Shown: positions 7,907-15,533, numbered from the stretch's first letter. The stretch: 21,933 bases of DNA from JBDLRH01 sp039800165 (GCA_039800165.1 JBDLRH010000058.1:1-21933), one strand, 5' to 3'. Numbers and translations are program-made. Notes: a model not told the origin generated them from the sequence alone.

Positions 7907-9541
7907 TCAGCCTTGCGCGGCCTCGTCCCGCAGCAGGCGGCGCAACAGCTTGCCGGCCGGGTTCTTTGGCAGCTCCGCGCGAAACTCGATCTCGCGCGGG
8001 TACTTGTACGGCGCCGTCTGGCGTTTGGTGAATTCCTGCAGCTCGGCCACCAGCGCAGGCGACGGCTCGAAGCCCGTGCGCAGCACCACATAGGCCTTGA
8101 CGATCTCGCCGCGTTGCGCATCCGGCTTGCCCACCGCAGCCACCTCGCGCACGGCGGGATGTTCCATCATCGCGTTCTCCACTTCCATCGGCCCGATGCG
8201 GTAGCCCGCCGAGCTGATGATGTCGTCACTGCGGCCGGTGTAGAAGTAGTAGCCGTCGGCATCGCGCAAGCCCATGTCGCCGGTCAGCCAGCGCTCGCCT
8301 CGCGGCGTGCTGACGATGTTGTCGCGGGTGCGCTGCGGGTCGTTCCAGTAGCCCAGCATGAACTGCGGGCTGGGCAGCGCCATCGCAAGGTGGCCCACCT
8401 CGCCGTCGGCCTTCAGGGCGCCGTCGTCACTGATGACCTCGAAGGTCGAGCCTGGCAGCGGCTTGCCCATCGAGCCGGGCTTCACCGGCATGACCGGGTA
8501 GTTGAGGATGGTCATCAGCGTCTCGGTCTGGCCGTAGCCGTCCAGCAGGTCGACGCCGGTCATCTGCTTCCAGCGCAGCACCACCTCGGGGTTGACCGAT
8601 TCACCGGCCGACACGCACAGCCGCAGCTGCGAGAAGTCGTAGCCCGACAGGTCCATGTCGATGAACTGGCGGAACTCGGTCGCTGCGGCGCAGAACACAT
8701 TCACGCGGTGCTCGCTGACCAGCTGCAGCCGCCGCTGGGCATGGAAGCCGCCGTGGTGGAACATCACTGCCGCACCCACTCCCCACGGTGCAAACAGCAC
8801 GCCGGTACCGGACTTCGACCAGCCGGTGTCGGCGGTGCACCAGTTCAGGTCGTCCGGGCCGATGCCCTGCCAGCACTGCGCCGACAGCCGCCAGGCCCAC
8901 AGCGCACGCGCTGCGTGCGTCACGCCCTTGGGCAGGCCGGTCGAGCCCGAGGTGTAGAACAGGATGGCGGGCGACTCGATCGGCGTGTCCACGCATTCAA
9001 AGTGGCCCGCCTCGCGGTCGGCCTCGGCGTTGAGGTCCAGCCACGGCGCCGGCGCATCCGGCCCGACGCAGGCGCGTACACGCAGCGTGGCGCAACGCTC
9101 GTACTTGGCCATGTGTGTTGCGGTGGTGATGACGGCCGCGGCCTCGCAATGCTGTGCGCGGTATTCCAGGTCGTGCGCGGTCAGCATCTCGATGCAGGGC
9201 ACCGGCACCGCGCCGAGCTTGGTGCAGGCAGTCATCGCGATATGCCACTCGGCAATGCGCGGCAGCTGCACGATGACGCGGTCGCCGGCCTTCAGCCCGG
9301 CACGCCGCAGCACCTGCGCCATCTGGCTGGAGCGTCGCGCGATGTCGCTGAACAAAAGGCGCTGTGCGGTGCCCTGGTCGCTGGTGCACAACAGCGCCAG
9401 GCGGTCGCGGTCGGCGGCGTGGAAGTCCACCACATCGCGGCCGAAGTTGAAGGTGCGCGGCAGCTCCCAGCGGAAGTCGCGCACCGCCTGTGCGTAGTCG
9501 GTGAATGGCGCGCGCAGTGGGTGCGCGGGGGGTGTATTCAT
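7907..9541 (-). CDS. Acyl-CoA synthetase (AMP-forming, ANL superfamily)
   Basis: The product has 544 residues, a usual length for AMP-forming acyl-CoA synthetases. It activates a carboxylic acid as an acyl-adenylate and then forms the CoA thioester. The phosphate-binding loop YTSGSTGLPKG is at 196-206; the A5 motif YGQTE, the TGD motif and the hinge region YTGRSDDIISSAGYRIGP follow in order. The catalytic lysine is K531 in PKNPAGKLLRR. The pattern, with ADTGWSKSG and the APYKYPREIEF ending, resembles medium-chain/acetyl-CoA synthetase-like members (ACSM group) more than long-chain FadD. The substrate is not determined. It lies upstream of cfa in the same direction (78-bp gap), so a joint role in fatty acid or lipid handling is possible. 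No signal peptide is present. Confidence 0.93.
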   Translation of the reverse strand: MNTPPAHPLRAPFTDYAQAVRDFRWELPRTFNFGRDVVDFHAADRDRLALLCTSDQGTAQRLLFSDIARRSSQMAQVLRRAGLKAGDRVIVQLPRIAEWHIAMTACTKLGAVPVPCIEMLTAHDLEYRAQHCEAAAVITTATHMAKYERCATLRVRACVGPDAPAPWLDLNAEADREAGHFECVDTPIESPAILFYTSGSTGLPKGVTHAARALWAWRLSAQCWQGIGPDDLNWCTADTGWSKSGTGVLFAPWGVGAAVMFHHGGFHAQRRLQLVSEHRVNVFCAAATEFRQFIDMDLSGYDFSQLRLCVSAGESVNPEVVLRWKQMTGVDLLDGYGQTETLMTILNYPVMPVKPGSMGKPLPGSTFEVISDDGALKADGEVGHLAMALPSPQFMLGYWNDPQRTRDNIVSTPRGERWLTGDMGLRDADGYYFYTGRSDDIISSAGYRIGPMEVENAMMEHPAVREVAAVGKPDAQRGEIVKAYVVLRTGFEPSPALVAELQEFTKRQTAPYKYPREIEFRAELPKNPAGKLLRRLLRDEAAQG

Positions 9542-9563
9542 GGTCGGGCCTGTGCTTCACATG

Positions 9564-9583
9564 CTGCGCTGCATTCTGCGCAG
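9564..9583. repeat. Inverted repeat upstream of the acyl-CoA synthetase gene
   Basis: CTGCGC (9564-9569) and GCGCAG (9578-9583) are separated by 8 nt, within the 61-bp gap between trpS and the acyl-CoA synthetase gene. It lies 23-42 nt before the start of the latter. It could be an operator for a dimeric regulator or a weak RNA hairpin after trpS; there is no T-run. Confidence 0.35.
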
Positions 9584-9602
9584 GATTCGCCCGGCCTGCG
9601 TG

Positions 9603-10925
9603 TCAGCTGCTTGACTCGGCTGCGGAAGCGGCTGCAGCAGCCAGCGCCGCCAGTGCGGCTGCGCCGTCGGCCCCCGGCTGCCACCAACCCTGCACCTTCG
9701 CCGCTGCGGCTGCATCGCCCGCCTTGAGCTGGCCGATCAGCTGACCGGGCTCGCGCGGGTTGGCAAAGCCCGGGCTTTGCAGCAGCAGGCTGCCGTCGGC
9801 AGCGACGATCTTGAAATAGAACTGGCCGTCGGCTTCGCGGTACTGCTTGATCTGCGGCGCCGCCGTCTTGACCGCTTTGGCCTGTGCAGCAGCGTTGCCC
9901 TGCATCGCCAGGTTGCGCAGGCCCACCGCCTCGCGCAGCTCGCGCATGAGTGGCGTGGCCAGGGTGCGTGCCTTTTGCGCGCCGGCCAGCAGGATGCGCT
10001 CGACTTGCGCCGGGTCGGCCATCATCGCTTCGTACTTCGCGCGCATCGGCGCGATCTCACGGTCAATGCGCTCGAACAGCATCTGCTTGGCGTCGCCCCA
10101 GGCAATGCCTTCGGCGTAGGCCTTGCGAAGCGCAGCGGTCTCGTCTGCGCTGGCAAAGGCCTGGTAGATCTGGAACAGGGCCGAGCCCTCGGTGTCCTTG
10201 GGCTCGCCGGGCGCGCGCGAGTCGGTCACGATGCCCATGATCAGCTTGCGCATCTGCTCGCGCGGCGCAAACAGCGGGATCGTGTTGTCGTAGCTCTTGC
10301 TCATCTTGCGGCCGTCCAGGCCGGGCAGCAAGGCCACCGCGTCGTCCACCTCTGCCTCGGGCAGCACCAGGTGCTCGCCGTACAGGTGGTTGAAGCTGGA
10401 TGCCATGTCGCGCGCCATCTCGATGTGCTGGATCTGGTCACGCCCCACCGGGATCTTGTGCGACTTGAACATCAGGATGTCGGCCGCCATCAGCACCGGG
10501 TACATGAACAGGCCCGCGGTCACGTCGGTGTCGGCATCGGTCCCGGCAGCGGCGTTCTTGTCCACCTGCGCCTTGTAGGCATGGGCGCGGTTGAGCAGTC
10601 CCTTGCCGGTCACGCAGGTCAGCAGCCAGGTCAGTTCCGGAATCTCGGGGATGTCGGACTGGCGGTAGAAAAACACGCGCTGCGGGTCCAGCCCGGCGGC
10701 CAGCCAGGTGGCCGCGATCTCGAGCGTGGAGCGCTGTATGCGCTGCGGCTCGTCGCACTTGATGAGTGCGTGGTAGTCGGCCAGGAAGTAAAAGCTCTCG
10801 ATGCCCGGGCGCAGGCTGGCAGCCACCGCAGGGCGGATGGCGCCGACATAGTTGCCCAGGTGCGGCGTGCCGGTGGTGGTGATGCCGGTCAGGTAGCGCA
10901 GGTGTGCGGTCGCAGGCGAAGTCAT
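9603..10925 (-). CDS. trpS: Tryptophan--tRNA ligase with C-terminal extension
   Basis: The product has 440 residues and is a class I aminoacyl-tRNA synthetase that charges tRNA-Trp. The HIGH-type signature is TGTPHLGN at 18-25 and the KMSKS motif is at 207-211 (DGRKMSKSYDNTI). Other core blocks are GKGLLNRAHAYK, FMYPVLMAADIL and VGRDQIQHIEMARD. The catalytic core and anticodon-binding part end near residue 334, the full length of E. coli TrpS. About 106 further residues follow: an Ala/Lys-rich linker, a segment FYFKIVAADGSLLLQSPGF at about 369-387 that looks like a DUF1508/YegP-type strand pair, and an Ala/Ser-rich end. The start is the ATG at 10923-10925, 14 bp after the M50 protease gene stop, and lacks a clear Shine-Dalgarno, so translation may depend on the upstream gene. 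Confidence 0.96.
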   Translation of the reverse strand: MTSPATAHLRYLTGITTTGTPHLGNYVGAIRPAVAASLRPGIESFYFLADYHALIKCDEPQRIQRSTLEIAATWLAAGLDPQRVFFYRQSDIPEIPELTWLLTCVTGKGLLNRAHAYKAQVDKNAAAGTDADTDVTAGLFMYPVLMAADILMFKSHKIPVGRDQIQHIEMARDMASSFNHLYGEHLVLPEAEVDDAVALLPGLDGRKMSKSYDNTIPLFAPREQMRKLIMGIVTDSRAPGEPKDTEGSALFQIYQAFASADETAALRKAYAEGIAWGDAKQMLFERIDREIAPMRAKYEAMMADPAQVERILLAGAQKARTLATPLMRELREAVGLRNLAMQGNAAAQAKAVKTAAPQIKQYREADGQFYFKIVAADGSLLLQSPGFANPREPGQLIGQLKAGDAAAAAKVQGWWQPGADGAAALAALAAAAASAAESSS

Positions 10926-10939
10926 GGCGTCAAGGGGGG

Positions 10940-11608
10940 TCAGTGGATCAGCCAAACCAGCGGCGTCATCAGCACATCGAGCGTGCCGTAGCCCAGGGCC
11001 ATCAGCGGGCGCAGCCACAGCGTGCTGACCACGCCCAGCAGCACCAGGCCCATCACGATGAAGAAGCCCCAGGGCTCCACGCGCGACACAGCCACCGCTT
11101 GCCGCCACGGCAGCAGGCCCACGAGGATGCGGCCGCCGTCCAGCGGCGGCAGGGGAAACAGGTTGAAGGCCCACATCACCAGGTTGCTCAGCACGCCGGC
11201 CTTGGCCATCTCGAGGAAGAAGCGCTCTTGCACGCCCACGCCGCTGAGCACGACAAACAGCGCAGCCCAGCCGATGGCCTGCACGAAGTTGGCCGCCGGG
11301 CCAGCCAGCGCCACCCACACCATGTCGCGCTTGGGCCGGCGCAGCTGGCCGAAGTTCACCGGCACCGGCTTGGCATAGCCGAAGACGAAGTTGCCTGAGG
11401 TCGCGAAGTAAAGCAGCAGCGGCATCGCAATCGTGCCCAGCGGGTCGATGTGCTTGAGCGGGTTGAGGGTGATGCGGCCCAGCATCGCGGCGGTGGGGTC
11501 ACCGAAGTGCCGTGCCGCATAGCCGTGCGCGGCCTCATGCAGCGTGATTGCAAAGATCACGGGAAGCGCATAGATGGCAACGGTCTGGACGAGCTGGGCG
11601 AAATCCAC
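10940..11608 (-). CDS. Site-2-type membrane metalloprotease (peptidase M50 family)
   Basis: The product has 222 residues and starts at a GTG (complement 11606-11608). It is an integral membrane zinc protease of the M50 family: HExxH is at 24-28 (ITLHEAAHGYAA) in the first membrane helix, and the third ligand is D157 in FPLPPLDGGRIL. Several further hydrophobic segments are visible (about 50-70, 95-120, 130-150 and 175-215). It has no PDZ domain, unlike RseP, and so belongs to the small PDZ-less group found next to trpS in many betaproteobacteria. The substrate is unknown. It lies between yciO (34-bp gap) and trpS (14-bp gap) on the same strand. Upstream of the start there is a -10-like GACAAT 7 nt away and no Shine-Dalgarno, so an internal promoter is likely. 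Confidence 0.9.
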   Translation of the reverse strand: MDFAQLVQTVAIYALPVIFAITLHEAAHGYAARHFGDPTAAMLGRITLNPLKHIDPLGTIAMPLLLYFATSGNFVFGYAKPVPVNFGQLRRPKRDMVWVALAGPAANFVQAIGWAALFVVLSGVGVQERFFLEMAKAGVLSNLVMWAFNLFPLPPLDGGRILVGLLPWRQAVAVSRVEPWGFFIVMGLVLLGVVSTLWLRPLMALGYGTLDVLMTPLVWLIH

Positions 11609-11615
11609 GGCGCGG

Positions 11616-11624
11616 ATTGTCTCA
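11616..11624 (-). promoter_or_regulatory. -10-like box TGAGACAAT before the M50 protease gene
   Basis: TGAGACAAT on the minus strand ends 7 nt before the GTG start. The same nonamer occurs before the DEAD-box helicase gene at 15525-15533. Its position would place the RNA 5' end at about the start codon. Confidence 0.45.
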
Positions 11625-11642
11625 GACGGGTGCGGGCGGGCT

Positions 11643-12266
11643 TCAGAGCCCGAGCAAGGCCGGGTCGCCACGGCCTGCGCGCAGCAGCACCGGATCGCCC
11701 TCGTGCATGTCCACCACGGTGGTGGGCTCGGAGGGACATGCGCCGGCGTCGATGACCGCAGCAATCTGGTGTTCGTAGCGCTCGCGGATCTCGTGCGCGT
11801 CGTTCAGCGGCTCGCTGTCGCCGGGCGGGATCAGCGTGGTGGCCAGCAGCGGCGCGCCGTGCAGCTCCAGCAGCGCCTGCAGCGCCGCGTGATCGGGCAC
11901 CCGCAGTCCGATGGTCTTGCGCTGTGGATGGCTCACGCGCCGCGGCACCTCCTTGGTGGCGCTCAGGATGAAGGTGTAGGCGCCCGGCGTGGCCGACTTC
12001 AGCAGCCGGAACTGCCGGTTGTCCACCATCGCGTAACTGGCGAGTTCGCGCAGGTCGCGGCACAGCAGCGTGAGGTGGTGCTTGTCGTCCACGCCGCGAA
12101 TCTGGCGCAGCCGGTCGGCTGCGGCCTTGTCGTCGAGGTGGCAGGCCAGCGCATAGCTCGAATCGGTGGGCACCGCAACGATGCCGCCGCGCTCGAGCAG
12201 GGTCACCGCCTGCTTGAGCAGCCGCGGTTGCGGGTTGTCCGGGTGAACCTCGAAGTACTGCGCCAT
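11643..12266 (-). CDS. yciO: YciO/YrdC/Sua5 family protein (YciO type)
   Basis: The product has 207 residues and matches E. coli YciO along its length rather than TsaC/YrdC. Shared features are the opening YFEVHPDNPQPRL, GGIVAVPTDSSYALAC, LTLLCRDL, TPGAYTFILSATKEVPRR, KTIGLRVPDH and the end PTTVVDM...VLLRAGRGD. The fold binds ATP and forms threonylcarbamoyl-AMP in its TsaC relatives, for t6A tRNA modification. The cellular role of YciO is not settled, so I do not call it the essential t6A enzyme. The start ATG (12264-12266) has a good Shine-Dalgarno, GGAAGG. It follows the EamA transporter gene by 22 bp and precedes the M50 gene by 34 bp. The PHP gene two places upstream mirrors the yciV-yciO pairing of enterobacteria. 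Confidence 0.93.
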   Translation of the reverse strand: MAQYFEVHPDNPQPRLLKQAVTLLERGGIVAVPTDSSYALACHLDDKAAADRLRQIRGVDDKHHLTLLCRDLRELASYAMVDNRQFRLLKSATPGAYTFILSATKEVPRRVSHPQRKTIGLRVPDHAALQALLELHGAPLLATTLIPPGDSEPLNDAHEIRERYEHQIAAVIDAGACPSEPTTVVDMHEGDPVLLRAGRGDPALLGL

Positions 12267-12288
12267 GGTGCCTTCCAGAGAGCGCTGC

Positions 12289-13182
12289 TCAGTGCTCCAC
12301 CGGCTCCATGCTCAGGCGGCTTTCGCGCACCGCCAGCCAGGCCCCCACTGCGCCGCAGAAGGCCACCAGCGCAATGCCGATCAGCGCCCAGGCATCGGGC
12401 ACGTGGGCAAACACCAGGTAGCCGCCCAACATGGCAAACGCGATCTGCGCATACAGGTAGGGCGTGAGCACCGACGCCGGCACGCGCTGGTAGGCCAGGA
12501 TCAGCTGGTAGTGGCCCACCGTGCCCATCAGTCCCATGAAGGCCATCGCGGCCCACCAGTGCCAGTCGGGCACCTGCTGCCAGGCGAACGGCAGGGCGAT
12601 GCTGCCCAGCAGCGCGCCGATCCAGCCGGTGTAGAAGTGGGTGACGATCGGGTCTTCGGCACGCGCGAGCTTGCTGGTCAGGATCTGGAAGCCGGTGTTG
12701 GCCATCACCAGGCCCAGCGGCAGCAGCACCGCCCAGCCCAGCGCATTGGTGCCGCTGGGGCGCACGATGAGCATCACACCGACAAAGCCGCCGATCACCA
12801 GCGCCCAGCGCAGCAGCGACACGCGCTCATCCATCCACACCGCCGCCACCAGCGTCACGACCAGTGGCGTGACCATAACGATGGCGGTGAACTCGCCTAC
12901 CGGCATCACCTTCAGGCTGAAGAAGGCGAGCGTGCTGCAGATGAACAGCAGCGTGCCGCGCAGCAACTGAAAGCGCGGATGCGCGGTGCGCAGTGCGCTC
13001 AGGCCGCGGCCAGGCAGCACCAGCAAGGTGGTGCTGAGCGCCTGGAACAGGTAGCGGAACCACAGCGCCATCATCACCGGCACCACCAGGCTGATGCGCT
13101 TGGAGGTGGTGTCCAGCGCGGCGAAGCAGGCGACCGCGCTCAGCCCGAGCGCGATGCCGGCCAGGGCGTGACGCGCGCTCAC
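12289..13182 (-). CDS. EamA/DMT family transporter
   Basis: The product has 297 residues and consists of two EamA repeats with about ten membrane helices, typical of drug/metabolite transporters of the inner membrane. The first repeat spans about residues 5-135 (ending near VSLLRWALVIGGFVGVMLI) and the second about 150-285 (ending near ALIGIALVAFCGAVGAWLA). The start is a GTG (complement 13180-13182) that overlaps the stop of the PHP gene by 4 nt (GTGA). This overlap decides the start and implies translational coupling. The reading frame remains open upstream but that part lies over the PHP gene and is polar. The substrate is unknown; relatives export amino acids or small metabolites. Its place between PHP and yciO is notable, because those two are neighbours in enterobacteria. 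Confidence 0.92.
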   Translation of the reverse strand: MSARHALAGIALGLSAVACFAALDTTSKRISLVVPVMMALWFRYLFQALSTTLLVLPGRGLSALRTAHPRFQLLRGTLLFICSTLAFFSLKVMPVGEFTAIVMVTPLVVTLVAAVWMDERVSLLRWALVIGGFVGVMLIVRPSGTNALGWAVLLPLGLVMANTGFQILTSKLARAEDPIVTHFYTGWIGALLGSIALPFAWQQVPDWHWWAAMAFMGLMGTVGHYQLILAYQRVPASVLTPYLYAQIAFAMLGGYLVFAHVPDAWALIGIALVAFCGAVGAWLAVRESRLSMEPVEH

Positions 13183-14030
13183 TGGATGCGGTGCGCCACG
13201 AGTTCCCACACGGGCGTGAGATGGCCGGGCAGGTAGGGCAGCAAGCCGAGGTCGGTGCGGCTTTCCTCGGGGCTGTGGAAGTCCGAGCCGCGCGATGCTG
13301 CCAGGCCGAACTCTTTCGCGACATCGGCGTAGCGCAGCGCCTCGGCGTCGCTGTGCGAGCCGGTGACCACCTCGACGCCGCGGCCGCCGTGGGCCTTGAA
13401 TTCGGAAAACAGCGCGTACTCCTCGTTGGCGGTGAAGCGGTAGCGCGCCGGATGCGCGATCACCGCCACGCCGCCGGCGTCGCTGATCCAGCGCACCGCG
13501 TCGCGCAGCGCAGCCCAGCGGTGCGGCACGAAGCCGGGCTTGCCTTCGGTGAGGAAGCGGCGGAAAACCTCGTAGGTGTCCTTGCACACGCCGCTTTCCA
13601 CCAGAAAGCGTGCGAAGTGGGTGCGCGAGATCAGCTCGGGGTTGCCGACGAACCTGAGCGCGCCTTCGTAGGCGCCGGCAATGCCCGCACGCTCGAGCTG
13701 GGCCGACATCTCGCGCGCCCGCGCCTCGCGCCCGCCGCGCGTGCCGTGCAGGCCCTCGCGCATGGCGGCGTCATCGGCATCGAAACCCAGGCCAACGATG
13801 TGCACGGTCTGGCCGGCAAAGCTGACCGAAATCTCGGTGCCGGTCAGGTAGCGCATGCCCGCAGCGCGCGCGGCAGCCGCAGCACGTTGCTGGCCACCGA
13901 TCTCGTCGTGGTCGGTCAGCGCCCACAGGTCCACGCCATTGGCGGCAGCGCGTTGGGCAAGGGCTTCCGGGGTGAGCGTGCCGTCGGAGACGACCGAGTG
14001 GCAGTGCAGGTCTGCATTGATGTACGACAC
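13179..14030 (-). CDS. PHP-domain phosphoesterase (YciV/TrpH type, RNase AM or 3',5'-nucleotide bisphosphate phosphatase)
   Basis: The product has 283 residues. Metal ligands of the PHP fold are visible: H9 and H11 (DLHCHS), D16, D40 and H41 (LTDHDEIGG), E66 (TGTEIS), and in the C-terminal half IAHPARY and GSDFHSPEE. The closest known relatives are E. coli YciV (RNase AM, which trims rRNA 5' ends and acts on pAp) and a Chromobacterium enzyme that hydrolyses 3',5'-nucleoside bisphosphates. It should be cytoplasmic. The start is a GTG (complement 14028-14030) with TAGAAT six bases upstream and no Shine-Dalgarno. It heads the minus-strand cluster PHP, EamA, yciO, M50, trpS, and is divergent from the GST gene (64-bp gap). 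Confidence 0.92.
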   Translation of the reverse strand: MSYINADLHCHSVVSDGTLTPEALAQRAAANGVDLWALTDHDEIGGQQRAAAAARAAGMRYLTGTEISVSFAGQTVHIVGLGFDADDAAMREGLHGTRGGREARAREMSAQLERAGIAGAYEGALRFVGNPELISRTHFARFLVESGVCKDTYEVFRRFLTEGKPGFVPHRWAALRDAVRWISDAGGVAVIAHPARYRFTANEEYALFSEFKAHGGRGVEVVTGSHSDAEALRYADVAKEFGLAASRGSDFHSPEESRTDLGLLPYLPGHLTPVWELVAHRIQ

Positions 14031-14036
14031 GGGCCG

Positions 14037-14042
14037 ATTCTA
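14037..14042 (-). promoter_or_regulatory. -10 box TAGAAT for the PHP gene cluster
   Basis: TAGAAT matches the sigma-70 -10 consensus at five of six positions and ends 6 nt before the GTG start, which would give a leaderless or near-leaderless mRNA. The -35 region is not convincing. Confidence 0.5.
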
Positions 14043-14082
14043 GGGCGCGCGCTGCCGCTGCCCGCCGTGCGGTGTCGCGCGG

Positions 14083-14088
14083 CATACT
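14083..14088 (+). promoter_or_regulatory. Possible -10 box for the GST gene
   Basis: CATACT matches the -10 consensus at four of six positions and ends 6 nt before the ATG at 14095. No Shine-Dalgarno is seen. It lies at the other end of the 64-bp divergent gap from the PHP gene's TAGAAT. Confidence 0.35.
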
Positions 14089-14094
14089 GTGGCG

Positions 14095-14766
14095 ATGATC
14101 ACCGTTCACCATCTGGAAAACTCGCGCTCGCAGCGCGTGCTGTGGCTGCTGGAAGAGCTGGGGCTGCCCTACGAGGTGCGCCGCTACGAGCGTGACCGCA
14201 AGAGCATGCTGGCGCCGCCCGCGCTGCGCGAGGTGCATCCGCTGGGCAAGTCGCCTGTCATCACCGATGGCGACATCACCGTGGCCGAGTCGGGCGCCAT
14301 CATCGAATACCTGGTCGAGTGCTACGGCCAGGGCCGCCTGGTGCCGCCGGCTGGCACCCCCGAGCGGCTGCGCTGGCGCTACTGGCTGCACTACGCCGAA
14401 GGCTCGCTGATGCCTTACCTGCTGATGAAGCTGGTGTTTGACCAGATCGAACGGGCGAAGATGCCTTTTTTGGTCAAGCCGATTGCCAAGGCGATCAGCG
14501 CCAAGACCAAGCAGGCCTTCATCCTGCCGAGCATTGGGCAGCACCTGAAGTTCATCGAAGGGGAACTGGCCTCGCGCGACTGGTTTGCCGGCAGCGAGTT
14601 CAGCGCCGCCGATGTGCAGATGAGCTTTCCGCTGGAAGCTGCGGCCGCACGCGGCGGCATGGGCAACGCCTATCCGTGCATCAGTGCGTGGCTGGCGCGC
14701 ATCCACGCGCGGCCTGCCTACGAACGCGCCCTCGAGCGCGGCGGGCCCTACCAGATCATCGGCTGA
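14095..14766 (+). CDS. Glutathione S-transferase family protein
   Basis: The product has 223 residues with the two-domain GST layout. The N-terminal thioredoxin-like domain (about 1-80) has the opening MITVHHLENSRSQRVLWLLEE, the HPLGKSPVI stretch with its cis-proline, and AESGAIIEYL, which binds the glutamyl part of glutathione. The helical C-terminal domain follows, with FSAADVQMSFPLE (the N-capping box) at about residue 165. The likely catalytic residue is a serine near position 12. The ATG at 14095 is preferred over a GTG at 14089 because it begins the conserved strand. The enzyme is probably a cytoplasmic detoxification or stress enzyme; the substrate cannot be told. It is convergent with pcp, with 9 bp between the stop codons. 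Confidence 0.92.
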   Translation: MITVHHLENSRSQRVLWLLEELGLPYEVRRYERDRKSMLAPPALREVHPLGKSPVITDGDITVAESGAIIEYLVECYGQGRLVPPAGTPERLRWRYWLHYAEGSLMPYLLMKLVFDQIERAKMPFLVKPIAKAISAKTKQAFILPSIGQHLKFIEGELASRDWFAGSEFSAADVQMSFPLEAAAARGGMGNAYPCISAWLARIHARPAYERALERGGPYQIIG

Positions 14767-14775
14767 CCGGCAGGC

Positions 14776-15504
14776 TCAGTGCAGCGCGCCGCCTGCGCTG
14801 CGGTCATCGTCGCGGCCCTGGGTGATGTGCGCGATGGCGCAGGCCAGCGCCGCGTGCGTGCCCTGAACCAGCGGCTGCAGCGCCAGGCTCGGTGTTCCTT
14901 GCCCGGGCAGCCAGGGCACGTGCATGAAGCCGCCGCGCACGCCATGCAGGTCGCTGCGGCTGTGCAGGGCATGCATCAGCCCATAGAACACGTGGTTGCA
15001 GACGAAGGTGCCGGCGGTTTGCGAGATCTCGGCCGGCACGCCAGCGGCCTCGATGGCGGCGCGCATCGCCTTGATCGGCAGGGTGCTGAAGTAGGCAGCG
15101 GGCGCCCCCGCGACCACTGGCGTGTCGATCGGCTGGGCCGCAGCGTTGTCGGGGATGCGGGCGTCGTTGATGTTGATGGCCACCCGCTCCAGTGACAGGG
15201 CGGGCCGCCCGCCGGCCAAGCCGGTGCACAGCACCAGGGCCGGGCGGTGGCGATCCAGCAAGCGGTGCAGTTCGTCCAGCGAGCGGCCAAAGACGGTGGG
15301 CAGCAGGCCGCCTGCCACCCGCCAGCCATCCAGCGCCTGCCCGTCCAGCGCCTGCCCATCCAGCGCCTCCACCAGGCTGGCGCTCGGGTTGAGCGCATCG
15401 CCGCCAAAGGCGTCGAAGCCGGTCAGCAGCACCACCCGCGGCCGCGGGGCGCCGGTGCTTTCTGGGCCGCCAGGGGCGCGGTTCGGGGCAGGAGAGGCGC
15501 TCAT
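14776..15504 (-). CDS. pcp: Pyroglutamyl-peptidase I (peptidase C15)
   Basis: The product has 242 residues from the ATG at 15502-15504. The enzyme is a cytoplasmic cysteine peptidase that removes N-terminal pyroglutamate from peptides. The catalytic triad of the C15 family is in place: E106 (LERVAIN), C169 (TFVCNHVFYG) and H195 (GGFMHVPWLP). The opening VLLTGFDAFGGDALNPS is also characteristic. It is somewhat longer than typical 200-220-residue enzymes because of a polar, proline-rich N terminus and a small tandem repeat (ALDGQALDGQALDG) at about residues 45-59, which comes from three 15-bp DNA units. The frame continues upstream to 15588 but that part overlaps the divergent helicase start. 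A -10-like CACAAT lies 6 nt before the ATG, and there is no Shine-Dalgarno. Confidence 0.92.
   Translation of the reverse strand: MSASPAPNRAPGGPESTGAPRPRVVLLTGFDAFGGDALNPSASLVEALDGQALDGQALDGWRVAGGLLPTVFGRSLDELHRLLDRHRPALVLCTGLAGGRPALSLERVAININDARIPDNAAAQPIDTPVVAGAPAAYFSTLPIKAMRAAIEAAGVPAEISQTAGTFVCNHVFYGLMHALHSRSDLHGVRGGFMHVPWLPGQGTPSLALQPLVQGTHAALACAIAHITQGRDDDRSAGGALH
15326..15370. repeat. Three tandem 15-bp units inside pcp
   Basis: Units at 15326-15340, 15341-15355 and 15356-15370 differ from each other by only one or two bases. They are in frame and encode repeats of about five residues. The copy number may vary between strains. Confidence 0.9.
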
Positions 15505-15510
15505 GGGGCG

Positions 15511-15516
15511 ATTGTG
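15511..15516 (-). promoter_or_regulatory. Possible -10 box for pcp
   Basis: CACAAT on the minus strand ends 6 nt before the pcp ATG. It is followed by CGCCCC, much like the CGGCCC after TAGAAT in front of the PHP gene. It lies in the 38-bp divergent gap shared with the helicase gene. Confidence 0.4.
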
Positions 15517-15524
15517 GCCCGGGG

Positions 15525-15533
15525 TGAGACAAT
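15525..15533 (+). promoter_or_regulatory. -10-like box TGAGACAAT before the DEAD-box helicase gene
   Basis: This is the same nonamer as at 11616-11624 (minus strand). It ends 9 nt before the ATG at 15543 and 6 nt before an in-frame TTG at 15540. No Shine-Dalgarno is present. Confidence 0.45.

Noticed and set aside
7901..9727. A 608-codon open frame on the plus strand
   Set aside because: It lies antisense to the acyl-CoA synthetase gene, is rich in His/Arg/Gln/Ala without any domain pattern, and is what high GC third positions produce opposite a real gene.
15326..15370. CRISPR-like direct repeats
   Set aside because: The 15-bp units are contiguous with no spacers and are in frame within pcp.
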